Source: Cupriavidus yeoncheonensis
Lineage (GTDB): Bacteria > Pseudomonadota > Gammaproteobacteria > Burkholderiales > Burkholderiaceae
DNA length: 64,000 nt
Direction of reading: 5' to 3'
Assembly (NCBI RefSeq): GCF_905397275.1
Contig: NZ_CAJPUY010000011.1
Coordinates: forward strand, 180,105-244,104
Every line of letters starts with the position of its first letter. The stretch's first letter is position 1. The notes beneath the pieces are model-generated. The model saw only the letters and a list, made by a program, of their open reading frames with translations, had not been told where the DNA came from and ran no database searches. Shown here piece after piece: positions 35,226-44,086 of the stretch. The position numbers and the translations under genes were made by a program.

Positions 35226-35998
35226 GCTGCACCTCCGGTACGGCGCCACAGGAAACTGGCGAGGTGTTCGACCTCCAGCGGCGCGCCGTCATGCGCGGCC
35301 GTGTGGCCGATATTGAGCAGGCAGCCGCAATCGGCCGATACCAGCCGGTTGCAGCCCGTGGCGCAGGCCGATGCGACCTTGTCGCGCACCATCGCGCCGG
35401 AGATATCCGGATGCTTGAGCGAGAACGTGCCGCCAAAGCCGCAGCACTCGGATTCGCGCTCGTGCTCCACGCGCGTTACGCCGGGCAAGGCATCGACCAT
35501 CGCCACGCCATGGGCGCGCGTACCCATTTCTCGACGCGCGCCGCACGAGGTATGCAGCACGATTCGCTCCGCCTGGCCGCCCGGCAGCGCCTGGCTGAAG
35601 TCGGCCTTGAGCACGTGCAGAAGGAATTCGGTGAGTTCGTAGATGCGTTCGGCCAGCGCGCGCGCCTTGGGACCGGCCACGGGATCATCGGCAAACAACT
35701 GCGGCCAGTGGTGCCGCATCATGCCGGCGCAGGAGCCGGACGGGACAATGACCGGCCACGGCTCGCTGAACAGGTCGAGCTGCGCGCGTGCCACGTCACG
35801 GGCCTGGTCCGGATTGCCGCTGCTGTAGGCGGGTTGCCCGCAGCAGCTCTGTGCGCGCGGGAAGTGAACGGTCAGCCCTTCCCGCTCCAGCAGCCGCACG
35901 GCATCAAGGCCGGCCTGGGGCACGAACAGGTCGACCAGGCAGGTCGCAAACAGATAGACCTGCGTGGGGGCAGCGGTGGGGTATTGCCTGTCCTTCAT
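35222..35998 (-). CDS. lutA: Lactate utilization protein LutA
   Basis: A 258-residue protein with two cysteine-rich CCG domains (SCCGQPAYSSGN and ECCGFGGTFS, each with an upstream Cys partner such as SGSCAGMM and TSCGARR), which coordinate iron-sulphur clusters as in heterodisulphide reductase HdrB and GlcF. It takes electrons in L-lactate oxidation. The start at 35998 follows ATGGAGCGAG; the ATG 12 bases upstream has no ribosome-binding site. It is first in the lutA-lutC-lutB order, with the perfect GntR palindrome 68 bases upstream. Confidence 0.94.
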   Translation of the reverse strand: MKDRQYPTAAPTQVYLFATCLVDLFVPQAGLDAVRLLEREGLTVHFPRAQSCCGQPAYSSGNPDQARDVARAQLDLFSEPWPVIVPSGSCAGMMRHHWPQLFADDPVAGPKARALAERIYELTEFLLHVLKADFSQALPGGQAERIVLHTSCGARREMGTRAHGVAMVDALPGVTRVEHERESECCGFGGTFSLKHPDISGAMVRDKVASACATGCNRLVSADCGCLLNIGHTAAHDGAPLEVEHLASFLWRRTGGAA

Positions 35999-36065
35999 GT
36001 CTCGCTCCATACGCGCTGAAATCGCACGTTCGGGCGCATAATTCCCGCTTCCGCGCTACAGTACA

Positions 36066-36082
36066 AATTGGTTGGACCAATT
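36066..36082. promoter_or_regulatory. FadR/PdhR-type operator between lutA and its regulator
   Basis: AATTGGTTGGACCAATT is a perfect 7+3+7 palindrome and matches the TTGGT-N3-ACCAA core bound by PdhR- and LldR-type GntR regulators. It lies midway in the divergent gap and so can control both the lut operon and the regulator. Confidence 0.9.
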
Positions 36083-36143
36083 CACGCGGACATCACATGG
36101 CCCATGGCCAGCGGTCTGGGAACGTCAGCAAGGAAAAAAAGGG

Positions 36144-36887
36144 ATGGCAACGGGGACGCAATCGCACGGGCGCGGTCGTGGGCGCGTCGAAGCAGTGATG
36201 CGGCGCATCGAAACTGCATTGCTCGATGGCACCTGGCCCGCCGGCGCGCGGCTGCCGGCCGAGCGCGTACTGGCCGAGCAATACGACGTCGCGCGCAACA
36301 CCGTGCGCGAGGCGATCCAGCGCCTGGCGGCACGCGGGCTGCTGCAAAGCCGGCGCGGCGCGGGCGTCTACGTGACCGACCAGCTGCGCTCAGGCATCGC
36401 CTCGCCCTGGGGCCAGTTGGTGGCCGACCATCCGGCGCTGCGCGACGACATCCTGGAATTCCGCCGCGTGCTGGAAGGCGCCACCGCCTACTTCGCCGCG
36501 CTGCGCGGCGACGATGAAGACCGCGCGCGCATCCGCGGCCTGATGGCTGAACTTGAACGTGCCCGCCTGGTTGACGACAAGCAGGCCGAAGCCGAGGCCG
36601 ACGCCCGCCTGCACGATGCCATCGCGCAGGCCTCGCACAACACCATGTTCCTGCACCTGCATACCAGCGTCATCAGCATGCTGCGCGAACACATCACCAT
36701 CAGCGGCACCGGCCTGCGCGAACAGGGCGAGGCCACGTCCGCGCTCCTGCTGCTGCAGCATCGCACGGTGTGCGACGCCATCTGCGCACGCCGCCCGGAA
36801 GAGGCGCGCACGGCCATGCAGACGCATATCGATTTTGTGCGCTCGTGGGTGGAGAGCGGGGGCGGGGCGGACAAGGGCGTGGATTAG
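36144..36887 (+). CDS. GntR (FadR subfamily) regulator of lactate utilisation
   Basis: A 247-residue regulator with the winged helix-turn-helix in residues about 10-80 (LPAERVLAEQYDVARNTVRE, then RRGAGVYV) and an all-helical FCD effector domain. The start at 36144 follows AAGGAAAAAAAGGG; earlier ATGs at 36072 and nearby overlap the operator region and are less likely. By position it is the LldR/LutR-type repressor relieved by L-lactate. The FCD domain has the metal-binding histidines expected (DARLHDAIAQASHN, LLLLQHRTVCDAI). Confidence 0.92.
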   Translation: MATGTQSHGRGRGRVEAVMRRIETALLDGTWPAGARLPAERVLAEQYDVARNTVREAIQRLAARGLLQSRRGAGVYVTDQLRSGIASPWGQLVADHPALRDDILEFRRVLEGATAYFAALRGDDEDRARIRGLMAELERARLVDDKQAEAEADARLHDAIAQASHNTMFLHLHTSVISMLREHITISGTGLREQGEATSALLLLQHRTVCDAICARRPEEARTAMQTHIDFVRSWVESGGGADKGVD

Positions 36888-36901
36888 TCCTGCCAGCGTG
36901 T

Positions 36902-36921
36902 GCGGGGCCACGCGGCCCCGC
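36902..36921. terminator. GC-rich hairpin between convergent genes
   Basis: An 8-bp perfect stem (GCGGGGCC / GGCCCCGC) with a 4-base loop between the GntR gene and the convergent AI-2E-family gene. No T-tract follows, so its strength is uncertain. Confidence 0.4.
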
Positions 36922-36927
36922 CGCGCA

Positions 36928-37962
36928 TCACACCAGCCCGCCGATGGTCAGCTCGCGCTTCAGGTATGCGTAGAAGATCGGGCCCGCAATCACGCCCGGA
37001 ATGCCGTACAGCGTTTCCATCAGCAGCATCACGATCAGCAGTTCCCACGCGGCCGCCTGGATGCGCGCGCCGATGATGCGGGCGTTCAGGAAATACTCGA
37101 ACTTGTGGATCACCACCAGGTAGAACAGCGACGCCACCGCAATCGGCAGCGACACCGACAGTGACGCCACCACGATGGCCGTGTTCGAAATCAGGTTGCC
37201 CAGCACCGGCAGCAGCCCGACCACGAAGGTAATGACCACCAGCGTCTTCGACAGCGGCAGGTGGACACCGAACAACGGCAGCACCACCAGCAGGTAGATC
37301 GCCGTCAGCATCGTATTGATGGTCGAGATCTGGATCTGGGCGAAGATGAACTGCGCAAACGCCACCTGCAGCGCCCGGGCCCGCGACACCAGCGCCGTCG
37401 CCAGCGGCCGGCGGTTGGGGCGCGACACCGCGCGGTAGAGTGCCACCATCGCGCCGATGATCATGCCGATGATGATATGCAGCAGCGTGCGCAGGACCTC
37501 GGCCCCCAGCTTCTGCGCCATCTGCGCGTGTTCGCGCAGCCAGTGGATCATGGTGTTGGCCAGTTCCTCGACGGTACTTGGCAGCGCGCCGCTGACCCAG
37601 TCGGGCAACTGGCCGCGGGACTGGTCGATGATGTCGGCGACACGGTCCAGCAGGGCGTCCAGCGTGCCCTCGCCACTGACGAAGCGCACCAGTGCCCAGA
37701 TCCCGAGCGACAGCGCCACCAGGATCACGATGGACAGGATGGCTACCGCCAGGGCGTCGTGCCGCTGGTTCAGGCGCTTCAGGCGCGGGGCCAGGACGTC
37801 GACCAGCGAGTACAGCAGCAGGCCGGAGAGCAGGGCGGCGACAAGGTTGGCCTGCAGCACCGTCCACAGCGCCAGGGCCGTGAGGAGGTAAGAGGCGCCG
37901 ACCACGGTGAACCAGGCTGCGGGGAGCAGGCGGGGGGTGGGAGGCGGGGGTTGGTGATCCAT
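36928..37962 (-). CDS. AI-2E family transporter (PerM-like permease)
   Basis: A 344-residue membrane protein of the PerM/AI-2E-type permease family, with about seven or eight hydrophobic segments. The early segments are SYLLTALALWTVL and LSGLLLYSLVDVL; a large soluble stretch of about residues 95-150 follows the third segment; then IIIGMIIGAMVAL, LLVVLPLFGVHLPLSKTLVV and a conserved AAWELLIVMLLMETLYGIPG region near the end. Members export autoinducer-2 or act as Na+ antiporters; most are uncharacterised. The start follows GGAGA. It is a single gene. Confidence 0.88.
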   Translation of the reverse strand: MDHQPPPPTPRLLPAAWFTVVGASYLLTALALWTVLQANLVAALLSGLLLYSLVDVLAPRLKRLNQRHDALAVAILSIVILVALSLGIWALVRFVSGEGTLDALLDRVADIIDQSRGQLPDWVSGALPSTVEELANTMIHWLREHAQMAQKLGAEVLRTLLHIIIGMIIGAMVALYRAVSRPNRRPLATALVSRARALQVAFAQFIFAQIQISTINTMLTAIYLLVVLPLFGVHLPLSKTLVVITFVVGLLPVLGNLISNTAIVVASLSVSLPIAVASLFYLVVIHKFEYFLNARIIGARIQAAAWELLIVMLLMETLYGIPGVIAGPIFYAYLKRELTIGGLV

Positions 37963-38228
37963 CTAACTCTCCGGCGTAGGGGTTGCCGCGGCAGCCTGGT
38001 TACACGAGGGTGCTGGCGGCAGCGCTGAAGGTTGATTCTCGGGGCTGGAGTGAGACTAGGCAAGCACCCCGATCCTTGGTCGATGAAAACATGGGCGGCT
38101 GCTTCTGGCCTTCCGGGGCGTCGCTTGTCACCTAAAATATTGTCAAAGTGTCACGTAACCCGGCCACGCCGCCAACGCGAACTCTTGGGGAGCGTTAGAA
38201 CCACGTCTCGATAACTGACGGGTGGTCT

Positions 38229-38639
38229 ATGGTGCTATCACTTCGCTATTCGGGAATCCTGGGAATTTGCGCTTTGTTCACGGCTTGCGGACAGATTCCG
38301 TCCAGGCATGCTGCGTGCGGTGCTGATTCCTGTCGCCCTCGGCACGAGCACGAGATGTTGCAGTCGGGCGAGGCGTCATGGTATTCGGCAACGTTCCAGG
38401 GGCATCTGACCGCAAACGGAGAACGCTACGATAGCGGCGCCTTGACTGCCGCCCATCGAACCTTGCCGCTCGGCAGCCATGTGCGCGTCAGATCGTTGGC
38501 AACCGGAAAGTCGGTTGTCGTTCGCATCAACGATCGCGGACCATACGTCAAAGGCCGGATTATCGATCTCTCTTATGCTGCGGCGGAAGCCCTGGGTTTG
38601 CCAGACGCGCGGTCGATGCGCGTGCAGATTGAACGTTGA
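38229..38639 (+). CDS. RlpA-like lipoprotein
   Basis: A 136-residue protein with a lipoprotein signal (LGICALFTACG; the Cys is at about residue 20) and a complete double-psi beta-barrel domain: ASWYSATFQGHLTANGERYD, AHRTLPLGSHVRVRSLATGK, VRINDRGPYVKGRIIDLSYA. This matches the RlpA catalytic domain, a lytic transglycosylase that trims peptidoglycan lacking stem peptides at the septum. The SPOR domain of full-size RlpA is absent, so targeting must differ. The DNA around it is more AT-rich than average. It stands alone between an AI-2E gene and a LysR gene. Confidence 0.88.
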   Translation: MVLSLRYSGILGICALFTACGQIPSRHAACGADSCRPRHEHEMLQSGEASWYSATFQGHLTANGERYDSGALTAAHRTLPLGSHVRVRSLATGKSVVVRINDRGPYVKGRIIDLSYAAAEALGLPDARSMRVQIER

Positions 38640-38892
38640 TCGCACGCCACGGCATCCAGGCTGGCTTCCGGAATTATCGCTTCCGGCTATGCGCTTGAGG
38701 CTGAAACGGCAACGAATCAACTGTTTCCCGCATTGCCAAACGCTGTCATTGCCGATTTGCAGCAACAGTTCGGGTTCTACATCTGGAGACCGGTGGATGA
38801 CGATCAGTCAGTGATCCGAAGGCCGCGGTCAGCTACATGGCAGCTTTGCATACTCTGAACGTCGCCTGGAGCGCGACGGTTCGCTCGACGAC

Positions 38893-39807
38893 TCATCCCG
38901 CCGCCAACTTTTTTCCATTCACCGCAATCTCCCTCCTGAACAACTCCGCCATCGTCTCCGCCGCCAGCGACAGCGGCGTATCGCGCAGCGTCAGAATCCC
39001 CAGCGTGATCGCCGGCAACGGCATCCGCAATGGCACACGACTAACCTGCTGCGCATACGGTTCCACCCCAAGCAGCCCAGCCGGGCACGATAACAGCGTG
39101 TCGCTGCGTGTCATCAGGTTCCAGCTCACACCAAAGGTATTGGCCTTGATGATCCGTGCCGGCACGGGAATACCAGCCTCCCGCAACTGGTCGAGCATAT
39201 AGGTGTGGTGACTGCCCGGCGACAGGTGCATCAGCCATTCGCAATCGAGCAGTTGTTCCCATTCGGTCGCGTGTTCGAGCGGGTGGCCGCGGCGGCAGGC
39301 GACCATGATCTCCAGCGTCTGCAGCGGTTCGAAGACGAACTCGCTGCCGATGGCCTGCGGTCCCGGCCCGGCGACGGCGAAGTCGACGGTGCCGTCGCGC
39401 AGCGCGGGCAGCACCAGCGGCATCATGCCTTCTTCCAGCGTGAGCTCGGCCAGCGGCATGCGCTGGCGGAAGGCGCGGATCACGTCGGGCAGCAGGCTCA
39501 GGAAGACCATCGGCGTGACCGCTACCGATACGTGCGCCTGCTTGCCGCCCTGCAGCTGGCGGATGTCCTGCCGTGCCAGCGCAAGCTGCGCCTGCGCCAG
39601 CCGCGCCCGCAGGGTGAGCTGCCGGCCGCATTCTGTCAGCGTCACGCCGCGCGAACTGCGCACGACCAGCGGCGCATCCAGGTCCTGTTCCAGTTCGCGG
39701 ATGGCCTTGGTAATGGCGGCCTGGCTCAGGTGCAGGCTTCGCGCCGCGCCGCGGATGCTTCCGGTGTCCACCAGGCTCAGCCACGCCTTCAGGTGATGGT
39801 CCTTCAC
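38893..39807 (-). CDS. LysR family transcriptional regulator
   Basis: A 304-residue LysR protein. A GTG start at 39807 was chosen because it follows GAGGGAGAC at proper spacing and directly precedes the conserved start KDHHLKAWLSLVDTGSIRGAA; the frame is open upstream but without coding character and would run through the operator. The HTH is at about residues 20-40 (SLHLSQAAITKAIRELE). It is divergent from a Bug receptor and an amidase, so it likely regulates amide or carboxylate use. Confidence 0.88.
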   Translation of the reverse strand: MKDHHLKAWLSLVDTGSIRGAARSLHLSQAAITKAIRELEQDLDAPLVVRSSRGVTLTECGRQLTLRARLAQAQLALARQDIRQLQGGKQAHVSVAVTPMVFLSLLPDVIRAFRQRMPLAELTLEEGMMPLVLPALRDGTVDFAVAGPGPQAIGSEFVFEPLQTLEIMVACRRGHPLEHATEWEQLLDCEWLMHLSPGSHHTYMLDQLREAGIPVPARIIKANTFGVSWNLMTRSDTLLSCPAGLLGVEPYAQQVSRVPLRMPLPAITLGILTLRDTPLSLAAETMAELFRREIAVNGKKLAAG

Positions 39808-39868
39808 GTTGTCTCCCTCGCTTCCCGGTCTGTGAGCCGGCGTGTCTTGCGCTTGCTGGCGATCTGAC

Positions 39869-39885
39869 GACAACTCGTAGTTGTC
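39869..39885. promoter_or_regulatory. LysR operator palindrome
   Basis: GACAACTCGTAGTTGTC, a perfect 7+3+7 palindrome, lies between the divergent LysR and Bug genes and is a strong candidate for the regulator's recognition site. Confidence 0.7.
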
Positions 39886-39979
39886 ACCCTCAAGAATTCG
39901 GCGTCTTTTGGCTTTCATTCTATCTGCGTAGCCTTGTCGTGAACCCCATGCCAATGCACAGAGAACAGCGAGGAGACAC

Positions 39980-41029
39980 ATGGAGAGAGAGCGCACCCCG
40001 ACAGAACGACTGGCCGCACCGGCGGGTACCGGAGGGCCGCCAGCAGCGGTCGCCGGCCGCGTCGCCGTGCGGGCGATGGTTGCCCTGGCGATGTCGGCAC
40101 TTTGCATCGCGCCGCTGCTGGCCCGGGCCGAGTGGCCGGAGCGGCCGCTCAGGATGGTGGTGCCCTATGCGGCCGGCGCGGGCGTGGATGTGGCGCTGCG
40201 CCCGATCGCCGAGGCGATGGGCCGCGAACTGGGCAAGCCGGTGGTGATCGACAACCGGCCCAGCGCCGGCGGCATCGTCGGGACCCAGCTGGTGGCCACG
40301 TCCGCTGCCGACGGCTACACCATCGGCTACGGCAATATGGTCACGCTGGCGGTCAACCGCTCCTTCTACACCCGGCTGCCCTACGATCCGGAAAAGGATC
40401 TCGCGCCGATCGGCCTGGCCATTGGCAACGCCTACGTGCTGGTGGCGCGCAAGGACCTGCCGGCCAACAACCTGGCCGAGCTGGTCGCCTACGCGAAGCA
40501 GCACCCCGGCAAGGTGGTGATGGGGTCGCTGGGCATCGGCTCGGGCGCTCACCTGGCGGGTGAACTGGTGCAGGGCAGCACCGGCATCAGGATGCTGCAC
40601 GTGCCCTACAAGAGCGGCGCGCAGGCGCTGGGCGACATGGTCAACGGCCAGGTCGATGTGATGTTCGACAACGTCTCGGGCATCCAGCAGTTCATTGCCG
40701 GCAAGCAGATCAAGGCGCTGGCCGTGACCAGCCCGCAGCGCGTGCCGGTGCTGCCGGATGTGCCCACCATGGAGGAAAGCGGCATCAGGGGTATCGACGT
40801 GGTGGCCTGGGGCGGGCTGGTGGCGCCCGCGGGCACGCCCGTGCCCGTCATCCGCAAGCTCAACGCCGCGCTCAACAAGGCCCTGGCGGATCCCGCCGTG
40901 GTCAAGGCGAATGCCGCGCTGTCGATCGAGGCCATGCCCTCCACGCCCGAGGCCTTCACCAGCCTGATCCGCAGCGAGGTGCCGCGCTGGGGCGCCACCG
41001 TCAGGCGCGCCGGCATCAAGGCCGATTGA
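39980..41029 (+). CDS. Bug/TctC-family periplasmic solute receptor
   Basis: A 349-residue receptor with a long N-region signal (about residues 1-48; the hydrophobic core is AMVALAMSALCIAPLL, ending ARA) and the mature start EWPERPLRMVVPYAAGAGVD. Other marks are IDNRPSAGGIVGTQLVATS, YTRLPYDPEKDLAPI, MLHVPYKSGAQALGDMVNGQ and LPDVPTMEESG. The start follows GAGGAGACAC. An internal ATG at residue 33 would give a normal-length signal. Its partner is the amidase 74 bases downstream, so it may bind an amide or the acid released from it. Confidence 0.9.
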   Translation: MERERTPTERLAAPAGTGGPPAAVAGRVAVRAMVALAMSALCIAPLLARAEWPERPLRMVVPYAAGAGVDVALRPIAEAMGRELGKPVVIDNRPSAGGIVGTQLVATSAADGYTIGYGNMVTLAVNRSFYTRLPYDPEKDLAPIGLAIGNAYVLVARKDLPANNLAELVAYAKQHPGKVVMGSLGIGSGAHLAGELVQGSTGIRMLHVPYKSGAQALGDMVNGQVDVMFDNVSGIQQFIAGKQIKALAVTSPQRVPVLPDVPTMEESGIRGIDVVAWGGLVAPAGTPVPVIRKLNAALNKALADPAVVKANAALSIEAMPSTPEAFTSLIRSEVPRWGATVRRAGIKAD

Positions 41030-41103
41030 GCGCGCTTGCCGCGACGCGGTGCAGGCGTGCACGTCATCGATTCCTTCGTATCTACAACCAAAACGGACCA
41101 TCC

Positions 41104-42549
41104 ATGAGCAACGAACTGTGGCGCCTGAGCGCCGTCGATCTCGCGCGGCATATCGCCGCCCGCGAAATCTCGTGCCGCGAGGCGGCGGCAAGCTGCCTGG
41201 CCCGGCTGGACGACGTCAACCCGCGTCTCAACGCGGTGGCCGAGGTGCTGGCCGACGAGGCCCTGCACGCCGCGGCCGAGGCCGATGCCATGCTGGCACG
41301 CGGCGAGCCGGTGGGTCCGCTGCACGGCGTGCCCATGACGATCAAGGTGAACGTGGACCAGGCGGGGCACGCCACGACCAATGGCGTGACGGCATACCGC
41401 GACACCGTGGCCACCGTCGACAGCCCGGTGGTCGCCAACCTGCGCAAGGCGGGCGCCATCATCATCGGCCGCAACAATACGCCGGCGTTCTCGATGCGCT
41501 GGTTCACCGACAACGCCCCGCACGGCCGTACGCTCAATCCCTACGACGCCACGCGTACCCCCGGCGGCTCCAGCGGTGGCGCGGCGGCAGCGGTCGCAGC
41601 CGGCATCGGCCCGCTGGCGCATGGCAACGACCAGGGCGGATCGATCCGCTATCCCGCCTATGCCTGCGGCGTGGCAGGCCTGCGGCCGAGCTTCGGTCGG
41701 GTGCCGGCGTTCAACCCGTCCCAGTCGCGGGAACGCACCATCGGCATGCACATGACCTCGGTGCAGGGGCCGCTCGCCCGCAGCGTGGCGGACCTGCACC
41801 TCGCGCTGGCGGCGATGTCCACGGCCGATGCCAGGGATCCATGGTGGACGCCCGTGCCGCTGGATGCTGCGCAGCCGGCCAATGCCTCCAAGGCTGGTAC
41901 CAGAGTGGCCGTATGCACCTCGCTGCCGGGCTATCGCGCAGACCCCGGGGTCGTCGCGGCGGTCGCGCAGGCGGCACGATGGCTGGAACAGGCCGGCTAT
42001 ACGGTCGAGGAAGTCGCTCCGCCGCGCTTCACCGAGGCGGCGGAGCTGTGGCTGGCACTCACCATGAACGAGACCAGGGCCAGCGTTCGGCAAGCCGTAG
42101 AGACCGACGGCGATGACGCGATCCGCCGCGCCTTCGGCAGCATGTACCGGCTGGCCCCGGATCTCGACCTCGTGGGCTATATGGACGCGCTGGCCCTGCG
42201 CTCCAATCTGCTGCGCGACTGGCAGCTCTTCCTTGCGCAGTATCCGCTGCTGCTGATGCCGGTCTCATGGCAGCGCCCGTTCGCGGTCGACGCGGACCAG
42301 CAGGGCGATGCCGCCATGCGCGAAATCCTGGACGCGCAAAGCCCGCTGCTGGCGCCGGCCATGCTCGGCCTGCCGGGTTTGTCGGTGCCCACCGGCATGG
42401 CAGGCAGTACGCCGATGGGTGTGCAACTGGTGGCGGGGCGCTTTCAGGAGGCGCTTTGCCTGGCAGCCGGCGAGGCCATCGAACGGCGCGCAGGCTGGTC
42501 CGGGCTGGCTGAGATGCGGGCCAGCGCGCTTACTTCAATCCAAGCGTGA
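41104..42549 (+). CDS. Amidase (amidase-signature family)
   Basis: A 481-residue serine hydrolase of the amidase-signature family, hydrolysing a carboxamide to a carboxylate and ammonia. The catalytic set is Lys81 (MTIKVNVD), Ser156 ([12 protein letters not shown]) and Ser180 ([13 protein letters not shown]), with the expected spacing of 75 and 24 residues. The start at 41104 has only a weak ribosome-binding site. The 3' end overlaps the convergent gene at 42530 by 20 bases. By position it acts on the ligand brought in by the Bug receptor and is under the LysR gene at 38893. Confidence 0.92.
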   Translation: MSNELWRLSAVDLARHIAAREISCREAAASCLARLDDVNPRLNAVAEVLADEALHAAAEADAMLARGEPVGPLHGVPMTIKVNVDQAGHATTNGVTAYRDTVATVDSPVVANLRKAGAIIIGRNNTPAFSMRWFTDNAPHGRTLNPYDATRTPGGSSGGAAAAVAAGIGPLAHGNDQGGSIRYPAYACGVAGLRPSFGRVPAFNPSQSRERTIGMHMTSVQGPLARSVADLHLALAAMSTADARDPWWTPVPLDAAQPANASKAGTRVAVCTSLPGYRADPGVVAAVAQAARWLEQAGYTVEEVAPPRFTEAAELWLALTMNETRASVRQAVETDGDDAIRRAFGSMYRLAPDLDLVGYMDALALRSNLLRDWQLFLAQYPLLLMPVSWQRPFAVDADQQGDAAMREILDAQSPLLAPAMLGLPGLSVPTGMAGSTPMGVQLVAGRFQEALCLAAGEAIERRAGWSGLAEMRASALTSIQA

Positions 42550-43372
42550 ACGGCAGCAGCAGCGCATTCACAAGGAGCAGGCCATAGGCGATCGTCATGG
42601 CCGGCGGGATGGCAGAAGGCGGCCCATCCTTTGCGCGAGCGGCACGGCGCGTCCAGAGGAATCCCGCGCCCATGCCCAGGACGGCAAGCCCGGACAACAG
42701 GCTCTCCACAGCAAGCGCGGCCGAATGGCGCTTGCCCGGGCTGCTGTCGATGTGCTTCGCAACGGCGGGGGCAGCCGGTGCTTGAGAGGGGGTTGCGGTC
42801 GGCCGGGCGGATTCGTTGGGTAGTGGTCTGACCTGCGCGGCATGCGGCTCAGCCGACGTCGGCGCTTCTTGCGCGTGCTTTGTCGGCGCAGCAGCCGAAG
42901 CCGGCCCGGGACTGGCCGAATCCGACATCGCCGCAGCGGCGGGGGGCCGGGGGACTGGCCGGCCCGGCGCATTCCGCATCGCATCCCGGTCCCGCCAGAA
43001 CCTGGAGAACATGCTTTCCAGGCAGCGTGCCGAGTCGCAGGCATCACGCCGGACACGCCAGGCCGCAACGTCCGCGTCCTGGATGGTGCCCTTGCGCAAC
43101 ATCCTCTGCTGCTCGGCGTAGATGCGCTCGTAGCGCGCCGACAGCGTGGCGGACTCGCAGATCAGGTGCCGCTGGTGTGTGCGCGCGCGTGAGCCGTCGG
43201 TGTCGAGTGAGCATCGCATTCCGGCGCCCTGCGAGTCATCGCAGTGAACCGGGGATCCCCCGGCGGGCGATTTACAGACGATGTCGGAGGCCCGCGCATT
43301 CGTGACTGCGGCAAGGCTCACGGCGAAGCCAACGATCACCATCGCGGCCAGGCGCTCTATGACCCTCTTCAT
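42530..43372 (-). CDS. LprI-like secreted protein with C-terminal membrane segments
   Basis: A 280-residue protein with a signal peptide (residues 1-28, ending ARA), a cysteine-rich N-terminal domain (IVCKSPAGGSPVHCDD, then CESATLSARYERIYAEQQRM, ACDSARCLESMF) of the LprI lysozyme-inhibitor-like type, a long Pro/Ala/Ser-rich linker (about 135-210), and two membrane segments at the end (SALAVESLLSGLAVLGMGAGF and [18 protein letters not shown]). It may protect the envelope against lysozyme-like enzymes; the C-terminal half is not from the known family. Its 3' end overlaps the amidase gene on the other strand. Confidence 0.75.
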   Translation of the reverse strand: MKRVIERLAAMVIVGFAVSLAAVTNARASDIVCKSPAGGSPVHCDDSQGAGMRCSLDTDGSRARTHQRHLICESATLSARYERIYAEQQRMLRKGTIQDADVAAWRVRRDACDSARCLESMFSRFWRDRDAMRNAPGRPVPRPPAAAAMSDSASPGPASAAAPTKHAQEAPTSAEPHAAQVRPLPNESARPTATPSQAPAAPAVAKHIDSSPGKRHSAALAVESLLSGLAVLGMGAGFLWTRRAARAKDGPPSAIPPAMTIAYGLLLVNALLLPFTLGLK

Positions 43373-43699
43373 TCTGAATCCCCATCGAAGCGGCCCGAGA
43401 TTTTCAAGCTAGTCGATAGTCGGCGAGGTATCCAAGTACGCGTTGTGGCGCGCGTGAGGTAGGACACTTAACGCTGTGTCGTCGGAGCAAAATGCTTGCT
43501 GTCCGTCTCATGCCGGCGTCACATGCCGGCGATCGCCAGGTCGCCTGACCGTGAGCCCCTGTGCCGTGTATATCCCCTTGGGGCAGGGAAGCCGATCTTC
43601 TAGCATAGAGACGCTGGCCATTCGACCGACAAGGCAGGTGCGCCTGACATGACGGTTACGAATCAAGTGACGGCTGCGGAGCCTCAGGAGGTAACGACT
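43373..43699. other. Divergent gap without a recognised gene
   Basis: 327 bases between the LprI-like gene and the small EF-hand-like gene. It contains the divergent promoters and a strong AGGAGG ribosome-binding site at its right end. A short inverted repeat (ATGCCGGCGTCACATGCCGGCG near 43510) is visible. No small RNA or operator of a known type was recognised. Confidence 0.4.
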
Positions 43700-44002
43700 A
43701 TGTCATCCACAAGAATCGAGATGTGCGACCACGATGGCGACGGCGTATTGACCATTCGAGACGATGGCGCCGAATTCTCGGGGGTCGCGCTCGAGCTTTC
43801 AAATCTCTTCGGTGAAGACGTCGTCGCGGATCTCGACAAGCACCAGTTGCTCGAATGGTGCGAGACGGTCGCAGCGCACCTCCGCAGTCAAGGCGTAACG
43901 CCAAGTGCCGGTGTTCCGGAGAGCTGCGCCAGCAAAACCGGTCACAGCCGGACGAAGGAGCAGCCCGGCGTCGAGGACCTTGTGCAGTCGGCGGCCTCCT
44001 GA
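43700..44002 (+). CDS. Small protein with an EF-hand-like loop
   Basis: A 100-residue protein of unknown function. The start at 43700 was chosen because it follows the near-perfect ribosome-binding site CAGGAGGTAACG; a weaker start exists at 43649. Residues 10-21 (DHDGDGVLTIRD) fit the Asp-x-Asp-x-Asp-Gly calcium loop of EF-hand and dockerin-type motifs, including a hydrophobic residue at position 8 and Asp at position 12. Only one loop is seen and there is no signal peptide, so Ca2+ binding, if real, would be in the cytosol. An intrinsic terminator follows directly. Confidence 0.65.
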   Translation: MSSTRIEMCDHDGDGVLTIRDDGAEFSGVALELSNLFGEDVVADLDKHQLLEWCETVAAHLRSQGVTPSAGVPESCASKTGHSRTKEQPGVEDLVQSAAS

Positions 44003-44015
44003 GTCTGATGATCGC

Positions 44016-44045
44016 GACGCTCTGCCGGGAAACAGAGCGTCTTTT
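44016..44045 (+). terminator. Terminator of the small EF-hand-like gene
   Basis: A perfect 9-bp stem (GACGCTCTG / CAGAGCGTC), an 8-base loop and a following T-run (TTTT), 13 bases after the stop codon. Confidence 0.85.
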
Positions 44046-44086
44046 CATGGTGGCAATGGCTGTCGTCACGAGCCGCGCCTTCGTTG

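Noticed and set aside
30777..35531. CGTACCCATTTCT at 30777-30789 and GCGTACCCATTTCT at 35518-35531, matching the dispersed repeat
   Set aside because: Both lie inside genes, where they encode an ordinary E-M-G-T stretch of an SDR and of LutA; only the left part of the repeat matches, so they were not counted as copies.
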